From Bacillota bacterium (GTDB lineage: Bacteria > Bacillota > Clostridia > Oscillospirales > Oscillospiraceae): 10,308 bases of DNA. The translations under genes were made by a program, and so were the position numbers. The stretch covers positions 1-10,308 of the forward strand of contig JAEWML010000191.1 in NCBI GenBank assembly GCA_023393155.1, read 5' to 3'. The notes beneath the pieces are model-generated. The model was not told the DNA's origin. It did not search any database and saw only the letters and a list, made by a program, of their open reading frames with translations. Shown here piece by piece: positions 1 to 6,395 of the stretch (position 1 is the first letter of the stretch; every line of letters starts with the position of its first letter).

Positions 1-16
1 CAATTTTCTCAGACAT
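1..16 (-). CDS. Start of an unidentified gene running off the left edge
   Basis: Only the first five codons are inside the window (Met-Ser-Glu-Lys-Ile), with ATG at 14-16. The start is supported by AAAGGAG about ten bases upstream and by a candidate extended -10 promoter further up. It lies on the same strand as all other genes here, 175 bases downstream of the SDR stop codon. Nothing can be said about the product. It may belong to the SDR/LysR neighbourhood, but having its own promoter would make it an independent unit. Confidence 0.6.
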
Positions 17-55
17 AGTTTGCTGTCTCCTTTCAGAATGGTGTGTGGTAACTTC

Positions 56-84
56 ATTCTATCAAAGACTGCAAACCATGTCTC
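56..84 (-). promoter_or_regulatory. Candidate promoter of the left-edge gene
   Basis: Read on the minus strand, there is a GAGACA -35-like box (79-84), a 17-base spacer, and TAGAAT (56-61) preceded by TGA, which makes an extended -10. The implied start near position 49 gives a leader of about 30 bases before the ATG at 16. The -10 matches consensus at five of six positions and the -35 at four of six. Assigned by eye only. Confidence 0.4.
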
Positions 85-191
85 TTTTTATCCCTTTTTC
101 AATTTGCGCAACTTATTCTACCTTATCGCCGCTCCGGCCCCGGCGCATTTCCGCAGTCTAAGCCAAACCGGCTCAGGCCGCGCAGCGGGCC

Positions 192-959
192 TCAGATGGT
201 GGTCCAGCCGCCGTCAATGGCCAGATACTGGCCGGTGGTATAGCTGGATGCGTCCGACGCGAAGTAGATCACGGCTCCGTCCAGCTCGCCGGGCTTGCCG
301 GGCCTGCCCATGGGGCAATATGCCTGAACAGCCAGCTTGAATGCGTCGGTCATGATGACCTCCTGCGTCATCTCGCTGGGGAAATAGGCGGGCCCGATGG
401 CGTTGACGGTGATGTTGTGCTGGGCCCACTCGTTGGCAAGGGCCTTTGTCAGCATCAGGACCCCGCCCTTGGAGGCGCAGTAGGCCGAGATGGGAGAGCC
501 AGCCATCGCCACCATGGAATGAATGGAGCCAAGGTTGACAATTTTTCCGTAATTCTGCTCGATCATTACCTTGCCCACCTCACGGGCCACGTAGTACACC
601 GCGTCCAGATTGATCCGGGTGGTGGAAAGCCACTCCTCGTCGGTCTGCGTGGCGGCAGGGATCCCCTTGCCCACGCCCGCGTTGTTCACCAGAATATCAA
701 TTCTGCCGAACGCCTTTTTCACCGTATCGACCATAGCGGCAATCTGCTTGGAATCCGTCACATCGCAGGGAACGGCAAGGCAGCGCACGCCCATGGCTTC
801 GATTTCCTGCTTTACCTGCTCCAGCCGGTCCGTCCGGCGGGCAATAATGGCAATGTCCGCTCCTTGATTTGCCAGCGCCTTTGCGAATTGAACGCCAAGG
901 CCCGAGGAAGCGCCGGTAACCAAGGCCACGCGGCCTTTCAGGTCAAAGTAGTTTGTCAT
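192..959 (-). CDS. Short-chain dehydrogenase/reductase (classical SDR), NAD(P)-dependent
   Basis: A 255-residue classical SDR, the usual length for the family, cytoplasmic and likely tetrameric. The sequence shows the Rossmann glycine motif TGASSGLG (15-22), an Asp in the CDVTD segment (about 66), NNAG (92-95), and the catalytic tetrad Asn117, Ser145, Tyr160, Lys164 (YCASK). IARR after the second strand, with Arg where NAD-specific enzymes often have Asp, suggests NADP(H) preference; that is inference. By general feel it resembles the gluconate 5-dehydrogenase/KduD-like group, whose members oxidise or reduce hydroxy/oxo acids, but the substrate cannot be read. I chose the ATG at 959 over an in-frame TTG at 965 because AAAGGGG lies nine bases from the ATG but only about three from the TTG. 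It follows the LysR gene on the same strand, with candidate promoters of its own in the gap. It could oxidise the acid imported by the TRAP system. Confidence 0.93.
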   Translation of the reverse strand: MTNYFDLKGRVALVTGASSGLGVQFAKALANQGADIAIIARRTDRLEQVKQEIEAMGVRCLAVPCDVTDSKQIAAMVDTVKKAFGRIDILVNNAGVGKGIPAATQTDEEWLSTTRINLDAVYYVAREVGKVMIEQNYGKIVNLGSIHSMVAMAGSPISAYCASKGGVLMLTKALANEWAQHNITVNAIGPAYFPSEMTQEVIMTDAFKLAVQAYCPMGRPGKPGELDGAVIYFASDASSYTTGQYLAIDGGWTTI

Positions 960-996
960 AAGCAAAAACCCCTTTCTTCATTTGTAGGTTGGTGGT

Positions 997-1060
997 ATTA
1001 TAAGACATTTTTTACGCTTTAAAAAGATTTAATTTAAAAACTTTTATTGAAATCAGTCAA
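997..1060 (-). promoter_or_regulatory. Two candidate promoters for the SDR gene
   Basis: The AT-rich gap between the LysR stop and the SDR start holds two plausible minus-strand promoters. The upstream one has TTGACT (1055-1060), 17 bases, then TTAAAT (1032-1037). The downstream one has a perfect TATAAT (997-1002) with a weak TTTTTA -35 (1020-1025) at 17 bases. The downstream one gives a leader of about 30 bases. I saw no terminator in this gap, so read-through from the LysR gene is also possible. Confidence 0.5.
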
Positions 1061-1105
1061 AAATTCTTCTTTGGACGCCCTGCCGCAGGAGAATTTACCG
1101 CAGAG

Positions 1106-2029
1106 TCACCGCTTGCCTGAAACATACTTCCACAGAGAGTACCCCGACGGGGAAAGCGGCGTATCGACCAGATAGCTCATGGTCAGGTACCACCGCAAGT
1201 CATGCCCCTCCAGTTTCACAAAGGTAATCTCGTCGATGCTGCTCATTCCGGCAATCGAAAAGTCCGCCAGCAGGGAAATCCCGTTGTTTTGCGGCTCCAG
1301 AAGGTAGTCGCCGATGGAGCTCAACGCCGGAAGCTCCAGAATCTTTTTGGGCGACAGCCCGATTTCCTTCAGATGATTCCAAATGACTGCATTGATAAAA
1401 TACGTTTTCGGCGGAATGAGAAACAGCATTTCCGCCATTTGTGGAAAATCGGCCTTTGTCAAAAGCAGCGGTTTCTCCCGGGTCCCCGCCCGCCCATGGG
1501 CCAGACTGCTGTTCCGGTTGCACGCCAGAAACAGGCGCTCCTCTTGAATGATGAAACTGATCAGCCGCGCATCCTCCGGCGCCTGCGTGTGAAAAAAAGC
1601 CACGTCCACCTCGCCCCTGAACAGCTCCTCCTTGACAGACAGGCTGGTGCCGTCCCGGATAGTCAACTGCTTTTCGGGATTTGCATGCAGAAAACCCTGC
1701 ACAAATTTGCGGAACAGCATGGGCGTAAGCTGTGTGGGAATGCCGATGGAAAGCGTCTTTTCCGTCGCCTTTTTGTGGGCCTGAAGCCGGCTTTCAAACC
1801 GTTTTTCCGCTTCCGTAATCTCCCGCACGTATTCCAGATACAGCTTTCCCTCCTCGGTCAGGCGAAGGGGCGTGCACGTCCTGTCCAGCAGCTTTACCCC
1901 AAGACCCTCTTCAAGGCGGTTCAAATACTGGGACAGGGACGGCTGAGAAACGTGAAGCTCCTGCGCCGCCTTTGAAATGTTCTGAATTTCGGCAATGGCA
2001 ATAAAATAGGACATTCTTCTGGAATACAT
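1106..2029 (-). CDS. LysR-family transcriptional regulator
   Basis: A 307-residue protein of normal LTTR length. The N-terminal winged helix-turn-helix spans about residues 1-60, with the recognition region NISKAAQELHVSQPSLSQYL (17-36) followed by LEEGLGVKLLDR (39-50). A linker helix (about 60-90) leads to a periplasmic-binding-protein-like effector domain (about 92-300), which in this family senses a small molecule, often the pathway substrate or an intermediate. The ATG at 2029 has a purine-rich GGGGGGAG just upstream. It sits between the TRAP operon and the SDR gene, all on one strand rather than divergent, so it is the obvious candidate regulator of both. A dyad upstream of the panB-like gene at a spacing typical for LTTR activation supports this. 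The inducer is unknown; a carboxylic acid imported by the TRAP system is a guess. Confidence 0.93.
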   Translation of the reverse strand: MYSRRMSYFIAIAEIQNISKAAQELHVSQPSLSQYLNRLEEGLGVKLLDRTCTPLRLTEEGKLYLEYVREITEAEKRFESRLQAHKKATEKTLSIGIPTQLTPMLFRKFVQGFLHANPEKQLTIRDGTSLSVKEELFRGEVDVAFFHTQAPEDARLISFIIQEERLFLACNRNSSLAHGRAGTREKPLLLTKADFPQMAEMLFLIPPKTYFINAVIWNHLKEIGLSPKKILELPALSSIGDYLLEPQNNGISLLADFSIAGMSSIDEITFVKLEGHDLRWYLTMSYLVDTPLSPSGYSLWKYVSGKR

Positions 2030-2072
2030 GCTCTCCCCCCTTTTTGGCTTTGTGCAGCAGACATAAAGTCGC

Positions 2073-2106
2073 TGTCACATTGCTATTGTACCACAGTAGC
2101 GTGACA
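2073..2106 (-). promoter_or_regulatory. LysR gene promoter with a flanking dyad
   Basis: On the minus strand TGGTACAAT (2085-2093) is a good extended -10; no convincing -35 lies at the right distance, which fits an extended -10 promoter. The element is bracketed by inverted hexamers TGTCAC (2073-2078) and GTGACA (2101-2106), with shorter GCTA/TAGC arms inside (2082-2085, 2097-2100). A dyad around the -10 would suit autorepression, common in LTTRs. The half-site differs from the one upstream of the panB-like gene, so a different protein could bind here. Confidence 0.45.
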
Positions 2107-2174
2107 AAATGGAATGTCTCCCGAAAATATTGTCGAAATAATTTTCCTCTCTAAGTCCGTATACCCCTGTCGGC

Positions 2175-2216
2175 ACAAAGGGACATGGAGATTTCTTTCT
2201 CTCCATGCCCCTTTGT
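2175..2216 (-). terminator. Stem-loop after dctQ, possible weak terminator
   Basis: Arms of 17 bases (2175-2191 and 2200-2216) pair with a single A/C mismatch at 2183/2208 around an eight-base loop. It lies 32 bases past the dctQ stop and upstream of the LysR promoter, where an operon end would be expected. There is no T-run directly after it on the minus strand, so it is not a canonical rho-independent terminator. It could instead stabilise the 3' end of the TRAP mRNA or reduce read-through. Confidence 0.5.
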
Positions 2217-2247
2217 TATGCGGTTCATTCCAGTTTTTTAGGTTTGC

Positions 2248-2733
2248 TTAATCCGCCGTCTTCAGCTCTCTTTTTTCAAAAAACAGCTTGGATGCGGAAA
2301 TCAGCGTCATCAAGACCATGCCGATGGCACACCCAAGCGGAGAAACCCACGCCGGAGTGGTGCTGGTGGTGCTGGTCTGTCCCACAAGACCGAGCGTCAT
2401 CTGCGCCATTTGGAAGCTGAACGCCCCAAAGCACACCGTTTCAATCAGTCTCTGGATTTTCACCACGGTCCGGTAGGCACGGACGCGGCCTTTTTTCTTC
2501 AGGGAGTCGTCCAGCAGCTCCAGCCGCATCAATCCCCCCTCGGCACACATCATGGCAGAGCCGATGAAATAGACGTAGATGCACAGCGTCCTCAAAAATT
2601 CATCGGACCAGCTCAAAGAGAGCTTGAAGCAATACCGCAGCACCACGCTGACAGTCATAATGATAATGCCCGTAAGACCCGCCAAGCCCAGAAATCCGTC
2701 GATGCCGCTTTTCAGTTTGCGCATTTCTTTCAA
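2248..2733 (-). CDS. dctQ: TRAP transporter small permease (DctQ family)
   Basis: The 161-residue small membrane subunit of a tripartite ATP-independent periplasmic transporter. Four hydrophobic segments are visible at about 12-33, 46-64, 93-116 and 129-151. The SWSDE-x-x-R stretch (41-48) before the second segment matches the W-x-(D/E)-E-x-x-R signature of DctQ proteins, and the following GSAMMCAEGG resembles the conserved region between segments two and three. It pairs with DctM to form the Na+-driven membrane complex. I use the TTG at 2731-2733: AAAGGGG (2743-2749) is nine bases upstream, whereas the first in-frame ATG (2724) would be 18 bases away. A TSTTSTT run (120-126) sits in the last loop. 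It is the last gene of the panB-dctM-dctP-dctQ operon, 39 bases after dctP. The family is clear; the substrate is not. Confidence 0.9.
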   Translation of the reverse strand: MKEMRKLKSGIDGFLGLAGLTGIIIMTVSVVLRYCFKLSLSWSDEFLRTLCIYVYFIGSAMMCAEGGLMRLELLDDSLKKKGRVRAYRTVVKIQRLIETVCFGAFSFQMAQMTLGLVGQTSTTSTTPAWVSPLGCAIGMVLMTLISASKLFFEKRELKTAD

Positions 2734-2772
2734 GTTAATCTACCCCTTTATCCCCGCCGCCGCTTTGGCGTT

Positions 2773-3816
2773 TCAGCGAATGGACGCCAGATAATCCTGT
2801 GTCGTCTTCAGAGCGGTGTCGTTCCCCAGACGGGTGGTAAACAGCTCGTACACAGGGCCTACCAGCGCGGCGAAGGACGCGCGGTCAGGTTCGTAGTTGA
2901 CCTCCACGCCGTTGTCCTCCAGCAGCTTCAGGTTCACCTTTTCGCTGTCGGCGTTCAACTGGCGCTCCAGATCACGGGACTCCTCAGAGGCCTTCTGCAC
3001 GGCGGACTGCTGATCGGCGCTCAGCTTGTCCCAGCTGCTCTGGTTGACAAAGAAGGGCATGGCGGTGTAGGAGTGATACGTCATGGAGAGGTAATCCTGC
3101 ACCTCGTACATCTTCTGAGAGGCGATGGAGGACAGGGCGTTCTCCTGCGCGTCAACGGTGCCCTGCTGCAAGGCGGTGAACACCTCGCCCATGTCCAGCG
3201 CCATGGGGATGGCGCCAAAGGCCTCCCAGGTGGCGGTCTGCGTCTCGGAAACCACGGTTCTGATCTTCAGTCCCTTCATATCCGCCGGGGTGTTGATGGG
3301 GCCGCGGCTGTTGGTCACGTGTCGCATACCGGATTCCCAGTAGCACAAAAGCTTGATGCCGGTGCCGTCAAACATGTCCTTAAGCAAATCGCCGGGTTCA
3401 TTGTCCAGCGCGTCGTGAACCTCATCATAGGTGTCGAACAGGAAGGGCAGCTCAAACACCTGAATGTCCGGCACAATGCCGGAAAAATAGGACGTGCCGG
3501 TGGACACGATGTCGATGGTCCCCTGCTTGCAGGCGTCCACGCAGGAGGCCACAGAGCCCAGCTCCGTGTTAAAGTAGCAGTCCACCGTCACCGTGCCGCC
3601 GGAGTATTCGGAGCACAGCTCCGCAAACTTCTTCAGCGCCTCGCCGGAAGGGCTGTCCTCCGTCAGGCCGGCCACAATGGCCGTCAGGGTCACGGGCTTG
3701 TCCGAGGAGGCCGTCTCCCCGGAGGAGCCGCCTCCGGAGGTATTTCCGCCGCTCTGAGAGCCGCAGCCGCTGAGAACCATAGTCATTGCAAGGAACAAAG
3801 CCGCAAGTTTTTTCAT
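2773..3816 (-). CDS. dctP: TRAP transporter substrate-binding lipoprotein (DctP family)
   Basis: A 347-residue solute-binding protein. The N-terminus has a lysine start, a hydrophobic stretch and an LSGC lipobox, so Cys18 should be lipidated and the protein tethered outside the membrane. A Gly/Ser/Thr-rich linker runs to about residue 38. Family landmarks are MRHVTN (Arg165), GLKIRT (Arg186) and the FTALQQGTVDAQENAL signature (213-228, Asn226). Arg165, Arg186 and Asn226 line up in spacing with the sialate-binding SiaP residues Arg127, Arg147 and Asn187, so a carboxylate ligand is very likely. The ATG at 3816 is preceded by GAAAGGAAG. It is the middle TRAP gene, 18 bases after dctM, and the only one of the three with an ATG start, consistent with a need for excess binding protein. 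The ligand could be any small organic or sugar acid; the context does not settle it. Confidence 0.95.
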   Translation of the reverse strand: MKKLAALFLAMTMVLSGCGSQSGGNTSGGGSSGETASSDKPVTLTAIVAGLTEDSPSGEALKKFAELCSEYSGGTVTVDCYFNTELGSVASCVDACKQGTIDIVSTGTSYFSGIVPDIQVFELPFLFDTYDEVHDALDNEPGDLLKDMFDGTGIKLLCYWESGMRHVTNSRGPINTPADMKGLKIRTVVSETQTATWEAFGAIPMALDMGEVFTALQQGTVDAQENALSSIASQKMYEVQDYLSMTYHSYTAMPFFVNQSSWDKLSADQQSAVQKASEESRDLERQLNADSEKVNLKLLEDNGVEVNYEPDRASFAALVGPVYELFTTRLGNDTALKTTQDYLASIR

Positions 3817-3834
3817 GTCTGTCGCTTCCTTTCT

Positions 3835-5112
3835 TTATTTCAATAACGTTGGCAGGTATGTTACGATTCCGGGAATAAACATCACCAGCAGCAGTCCGAT
3901 GACGGTCACGGTAATAAAGGGCGTAACCTTTTTAATGACCATGTGCACAGGCCGGTTTCCAAGCTGGGCCCCCATGAAAATGTTGAGGCCCATAGGCGGC
4001 GTAATCAGGCCGATGCAGGTTCCCGTCACCATCAGCCCGCCCAGATGCACCAGAGAGACTCCGTACTGCGCGGCCACGGGCACCAGAATGGGCGTGAGAA
4101 TCGTGACGATGGGAATGGAGTCGATGAAGCAGCCGGCAATGAGGATAATCACGGCGGCAACCAGCAGGAACAGGTATTTGTTGTCCGTCATGTTCAGGAA
4201 CATGGAGGCCGCCAGCCTTGCGATGTGCTCGCGGGTGATGACCCAGGAGAACGCGCCGGACGCGCCCACGATAAACATGATGCCCGCCGCGCTCTTGAGG
4301 GACTTGGACAGCGCCGCCATCAGCATCCGGAAATCCATCTCCTTGTAAATGAACAATCCCACGATGATGGAATAGAAGCAGGAGACGCCCGCCGCCTCGG
4401 TGGGCGTGAAAACGCCGGAGTAAATACCTCCCAGAATGATGGCGGGGGAAAGCAGCGCCCAGAAGGAGTCTTTAAAGCCCCGAAGCGCATTTTTAATGTG
4501 AAAAGACCCCTCGCCCTTGTAGCCGTGCTTGCGGCAGATCAGCACCGCCACAATGGCCACCAGAGCGGCCTGAAGCACGCCGGGCCCCACGCCCGCCAAC
4601 AGCATGGTGCTGACAGACTCATTGGCAATGGTGGCGTAAATCACCATTACGATGCTGGGGGGAATCAGCGGCCCAAAAATACCCGCCGCCCCTTGCAGTG
4701 CACAGGCAAAATCCTTGTCATAGCCCGCCTTGATCATCTCGGGGACCATAATTCCTCCCACGGCGGCGCAGGCCGCCACGCCGGAGCCGGTCATGGCCGC
4801 GAAAAACACGCTGGCCACCACCACCACCAACGCAAGCCCCCCGGTGAAGTGCCCCACCAGAGACTTGGAGAAGGAAATTACCCGCCGGGAAATCCCTCCG
4901 TACTCCATCAAAACGCCCGCCATGACGAAGAACGGGACCGCCAGCAGTGTAAAGGTGTTAACGCTGGCATAAATCTGCTGTGCCACAATAATCGGGGAAA
5001 TGTTGGTAAACAGCAGAACATATAAAAACGCGGAACCGCCCAGCGCAATCGCAATCGGCGCCCCTAAAAACAGCAGAATAAAAAAGCTTGCAAACAGCAA
5101 TATCGTGCTCAA
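3835..5112 (-). CDS. dctM: TRAP transporter large permease (DctM family)
   Basis: A 425-residue polytopic membrane protein, full length for the DctM subunit that carries the ion-coupled transport path. Hydrophobic segments fill the whole chain. Family motifs in order: GSGVAACAAVGG (109-120), LIPPSIVMVIY (149-159), FTPTEAAG (235-242) and GLITPPMGLN (368-377). The paired PPS and TPP loops are the repeat-related re-entrant motifs of the ion transporter superfamily. The start is TTG (5110-5112), chosen because AGGAGGG (5119-5125) sits six bases upstream and the hydrophobic N-terminus begins directly after it; no ATG fits. Gene order is unusual: dctM precedes dctP and dctQ, while P-Q-M is more common. 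It follows the panB-like gene by 42 bases without a visible terminator, so both are probably on one transcript. Confidence 0.95.
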   Translation of the reverse strand: MSTILLFASFFILLFLGAPIAIALGGSAFLYVLLFTNISPIIVAQQIYASVNTFTLLAVPFFVMAGVLMEYGGISRRVISFSKSLVGHFTGGLALVVVVASVFFAAMTGSGVAACAAVGGIMVPEMIKAGYDKDFACALQGAAGIFGPLIPPSIVMVIYATIANESVSTMLLAGVGPGVLQAALVAIVAVLICRKHGYKGEGSFHIKNALRGFKDSFWALLSPAIILGGIYSGVFTPTEAAGVSCFYSIIVGLFIYKEMDFRMLMAALSKSLKSAAGIMFIVGASGAFSWVITREHIARLAASMFLNMTDNKYLFLLVAAVIILIAGCFIDSIPIVTILTPILVPVAAQYGVSLVHLGGLMVTGTCIGLITPPMGLNIFMGAQLGNRPVHMVIKKVTPFITVTVIGLLLVMFIPGIVTYLPTLLK

Positions 5113-5118
5113 GCGATT

Positions 5119-5125
5119 CCCTCCT
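5119..5125 (-). promoter_or_regulatory. Ribosome binding site fixing the dctM TTG start
   Basis: AGGAGGG on the minus strand, six bases before TTG. This near-perfect site with no ATG nearby decides the non-standard start. Confidence 0.8.
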
Positions 5126-5154
5126 AAATCTCTTTTTTACGCGAAGCAATCGCG

Positions 5155-5988
5155 TCAGTACAGCTTCGGGATCTCCACGCTCTTATTGAAGGAGTATTCC
5201 GGAGAGGGAAACTCCCCGCTGAGCGTCTCCTCGTGGAAGCGGTTCAGTCCGGCCACCATTTCCTGGCGAATCCCGGCGAAATGCTTGACAAATTTGGGCT
5301 TAAAGCCGTTGTACATTCCCAGAAGGTCCTGAGTCACCAGCACCTGACAGTCTACATACGGCCCCGCGCCGATTCCCAGCAGCGGCACGGAAACCGCCTC
5401 GCCCACGGCCTTGGACACCATGCTGGGCATGCACTCCAGAACGATGGCCACAACACCGGCCTCTTCCAACGCCTTGGCGTCCCGAATCAGTTGGGCCGCG
5501 CCCTCGGGCGTTCCGCCCTGCACCTTGAACCCGCCCACGGAGGTGGCGGTCTGGGGCGTCAGCCCGATGTGCCCCACCACGGAAATGCCCGCGTCCACAA
5601 TGCGGCGAATGGTGGGAGCCACGGTTTCGCCGCCCTCCAGCTTGATGCAGTCGCAGCCGGTTTCCATCAAAATCCGGTTGGCGCTGGAAATCGCCTGCTC
5701 GGCGTTGATGTTGTAGGAGCCAAAGGGCATGTCCCCGATGACCATGGTATCCGGTGCGCCCAGCACCACCGGCTTGATAAATCCAATCATCTCATCCAGC
5801 GTAATGCCGACGGTGGTGCCGCGCCCCAGCATGACCATGGCGGCGGAGTCTCCCACCAGAATAATTTCCGTGTCGCTCTCGTTGACGATGGAGGCCGTTG
5901 TGTAGTCGTATGCCGTGACAAAGGTGTATTTCTTTCCCTCTTCCTTAAACTTTTTAAAATCGGGAATTTTCATCTTGACCTTTTCCAT
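5155..5988 (-). CDS. PanB-family ketopantoate hydroxymethyltransferase-like enzyme
   Basis: A 277-residue member of the PanB family (PEP mutase/isocitrate lyase-like TIM barrel). Canonical PanB moves a hydroxymethyl group from 5,10-methylene-tetrahydrofolate to 2-oxoisovalerate, giving ketopantoate. The Mg2+ ligands and catalytic residues of E. coli PanB all have counterparts: Asp47 (VGDS), Asp86 (GDMPF), Lys116 and Glu118 (IKLEGG), His140 (GHIGLTPQ), Glu185 (LECMP). The loop after VGDS differs: the usual LGM...GxDST reads AAM...GRGTT, and the downstream Y-H-T reads G-F-I. The ATG at 5988 has AAGGGGGAG six bases upstream; the frame is open a further 20 codons but without a better site. It heads the TRAP operon, and panC, panD and panE are absent. 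I therefore leave the gene symbol empty: it may be a paralogue acting on another 2-oxoacid or running in the cleavage direction. Ordinary pantothenate synthesis is the alternative. Confidence 0.88.
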   Translation of the reverse strand: MEKVKMKIPDFKKFKEEGKKYTFVTAYDYTTASIVNESDTEIILVGDSAAMVMLGRGTTVGITLDEMIGFIKPVVLGAPDTMVIGDMPFGSYNINAEQAISSANRILMETGCDCIKLEGGETVAPTIRRIVDAGISVVGHIGLTPQTATSVGGFKVQGGTPEGAAQLIRDAKALEEAGVVAIVLECMPSMVSKAVGEAVSVPLLGIGAGPYVDCQVLVTQDLLGMYNGFKPKFVKHFAGIRQEMVAGLNRFHEETLSGEFPSPEYSFNKSVEIPKLY

Positions 5989-6101
5989 GTTTCTCTCCCC
6001 CTTACAGTTCGCCGAACCCTCGGATTCACAATTGCTCTGCGGCGCCACAGCCCCGGCGCACCGGGCAAAAGCCTCTGATTCTACCGATTTAGCTTGGTAA
6101 T

Positions 6102-6130
6102 ATCATATATGTAAAGGGGACACATTTAAA
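6102..6130 (-). promoter_or_regulatory. Candidate promoter of the panB-TRAP operon
   Basis: On the minus strand, TTTAAA (6125-6130), a 17-base spacer, and TATGAT (6102-6107, five of six to consensus). The implied start near 6095 leaves an mRNA leader of about 107 bases before the ATG. The leader holds only short GC-rich stems (for example CCCGG/CCGGG at 6052-6065), and I do not recognise a riboswitch in it. Confidence 0.4.
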
Positions 6131-6147
6131 ATACTATTTTTGTTTTA

Positions 6148-6171
6148 AATTATAACGTTTTAGTTATAATT
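6148..6171 (-). promoter_or_regulatory. Dyad, candidate LysR-type operator
   Basis: Perfect inverted repeat AATTATAAC (6148-6156) and GTTATAATT (6163-6171) around a six-base spacer. It contains several T-N11-A type pairs, the loose signature of LTTR sites. Its centre lies about 64 bases before the implied transcription start of the panB-TRAP operon, close to the usual upstream recognition position (about -65) for LTTR activators. The downstream LysR gene is the natural candidate to bind it. The AT-rich composition means chance is not excluded. Confidence 0.5.
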
Positions 6172-6218
6172 CGGCTTTTTCCGCCCCTTGCCGCAATTCC
6201 TTGCCCTCCTGTGCTTTC

Positions 6219-6258
6219 CGGCTAAGTCGGCGGCGGAATTCCGCCGCCGACTTAGCCG
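6219..6258. repeat. Perfect 40-bp palindrome
   Basis: The arms 6219-6238 and 6239-6258 are exact reverse complements (20 of 20) with no spacer; the left arm begins CGGCTAAGTCGGCGG and the centre is GGAATTCC. The symmetry stops at both edges (C6218 and T6259 do not match). As RNA it would form a long stem with a minimal loop on either strand. No T-run follows on either side, so it is not a standard terminator. It could be an intergenic mobile repeat unit, a transcript-stabilising hairpin, or a bidirectional barrier between the two units. Confidence 0.85.
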
Positions 6259-6288
6259 TCAGATTCCCGTTTTGAGAACCTGACGGCT
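6254..6288. repeat. Second inverted repeat overlapping the palindrome
   Basis: AGCCGTCAG (6254-6262) and CTGACGGCT (6280-6288) form a nine-base-pair stem around a 17-base loop. Its left arm shares five bases with the right end of the 40-bp palindrome, so the two complete stems cannot form at once on the same strand, although the palindrome would lose only its terminal pairs. This overlap resembles an antiterminator arrangement, but no leader peptide or terminator T-run accompanies it. Confidence 0.6.
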
Positions 6289-6395
6289 GCTTGAAACCGA
6301 AGCCCTGTTTTGTTTAATTTCACGGTTTTTCCACCGGAGAGAGCGCCCGCCCCAAAATTACCGCTGCGGGAGAAAGCGGGGCCGTCTTCTCCCAT

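Noticed and set aside
120..191. Possible terminator after the SDR gene
   Set aside because: Several four- to five-base inverted GC repeats are present, but none has a following T-run on the minus strand.
1026..1054. Loose GATTT/AAATC inverted repeat in the SDR promoter region
   Set aside because: Five-base arms 19 bases apart in AT-rich DNA; expected by chance.
2410..3846. 478-residue open frame on the plus strand across dctQ and dctP
   Set aside because: Antisense shadow of two recognised TRAP genes, with low-complexity His/Gly/Gln/Arg-rich composition and no ribosome site.
3943..5025. 360-residue open frame on the plus strand opposite dctM
   Set aside because: Antisense shadow; its His/Gly/Asn/Arg-rich sequence mirrors hydrophobic codons of the permease.
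6011..6027. Short stem resembling a tRNA T-arm in the panB leader
   Set aside because: No acceptor, D or anticodon arms around it; the match is a few bases only.
5989..6048. Upstream extension of the panB-like reading frame by 20 codons
   Set aside because: The extension does not resemble PanB N-termini, and AAGGGGGAG is placed six bases before the inner ATG at 5988.
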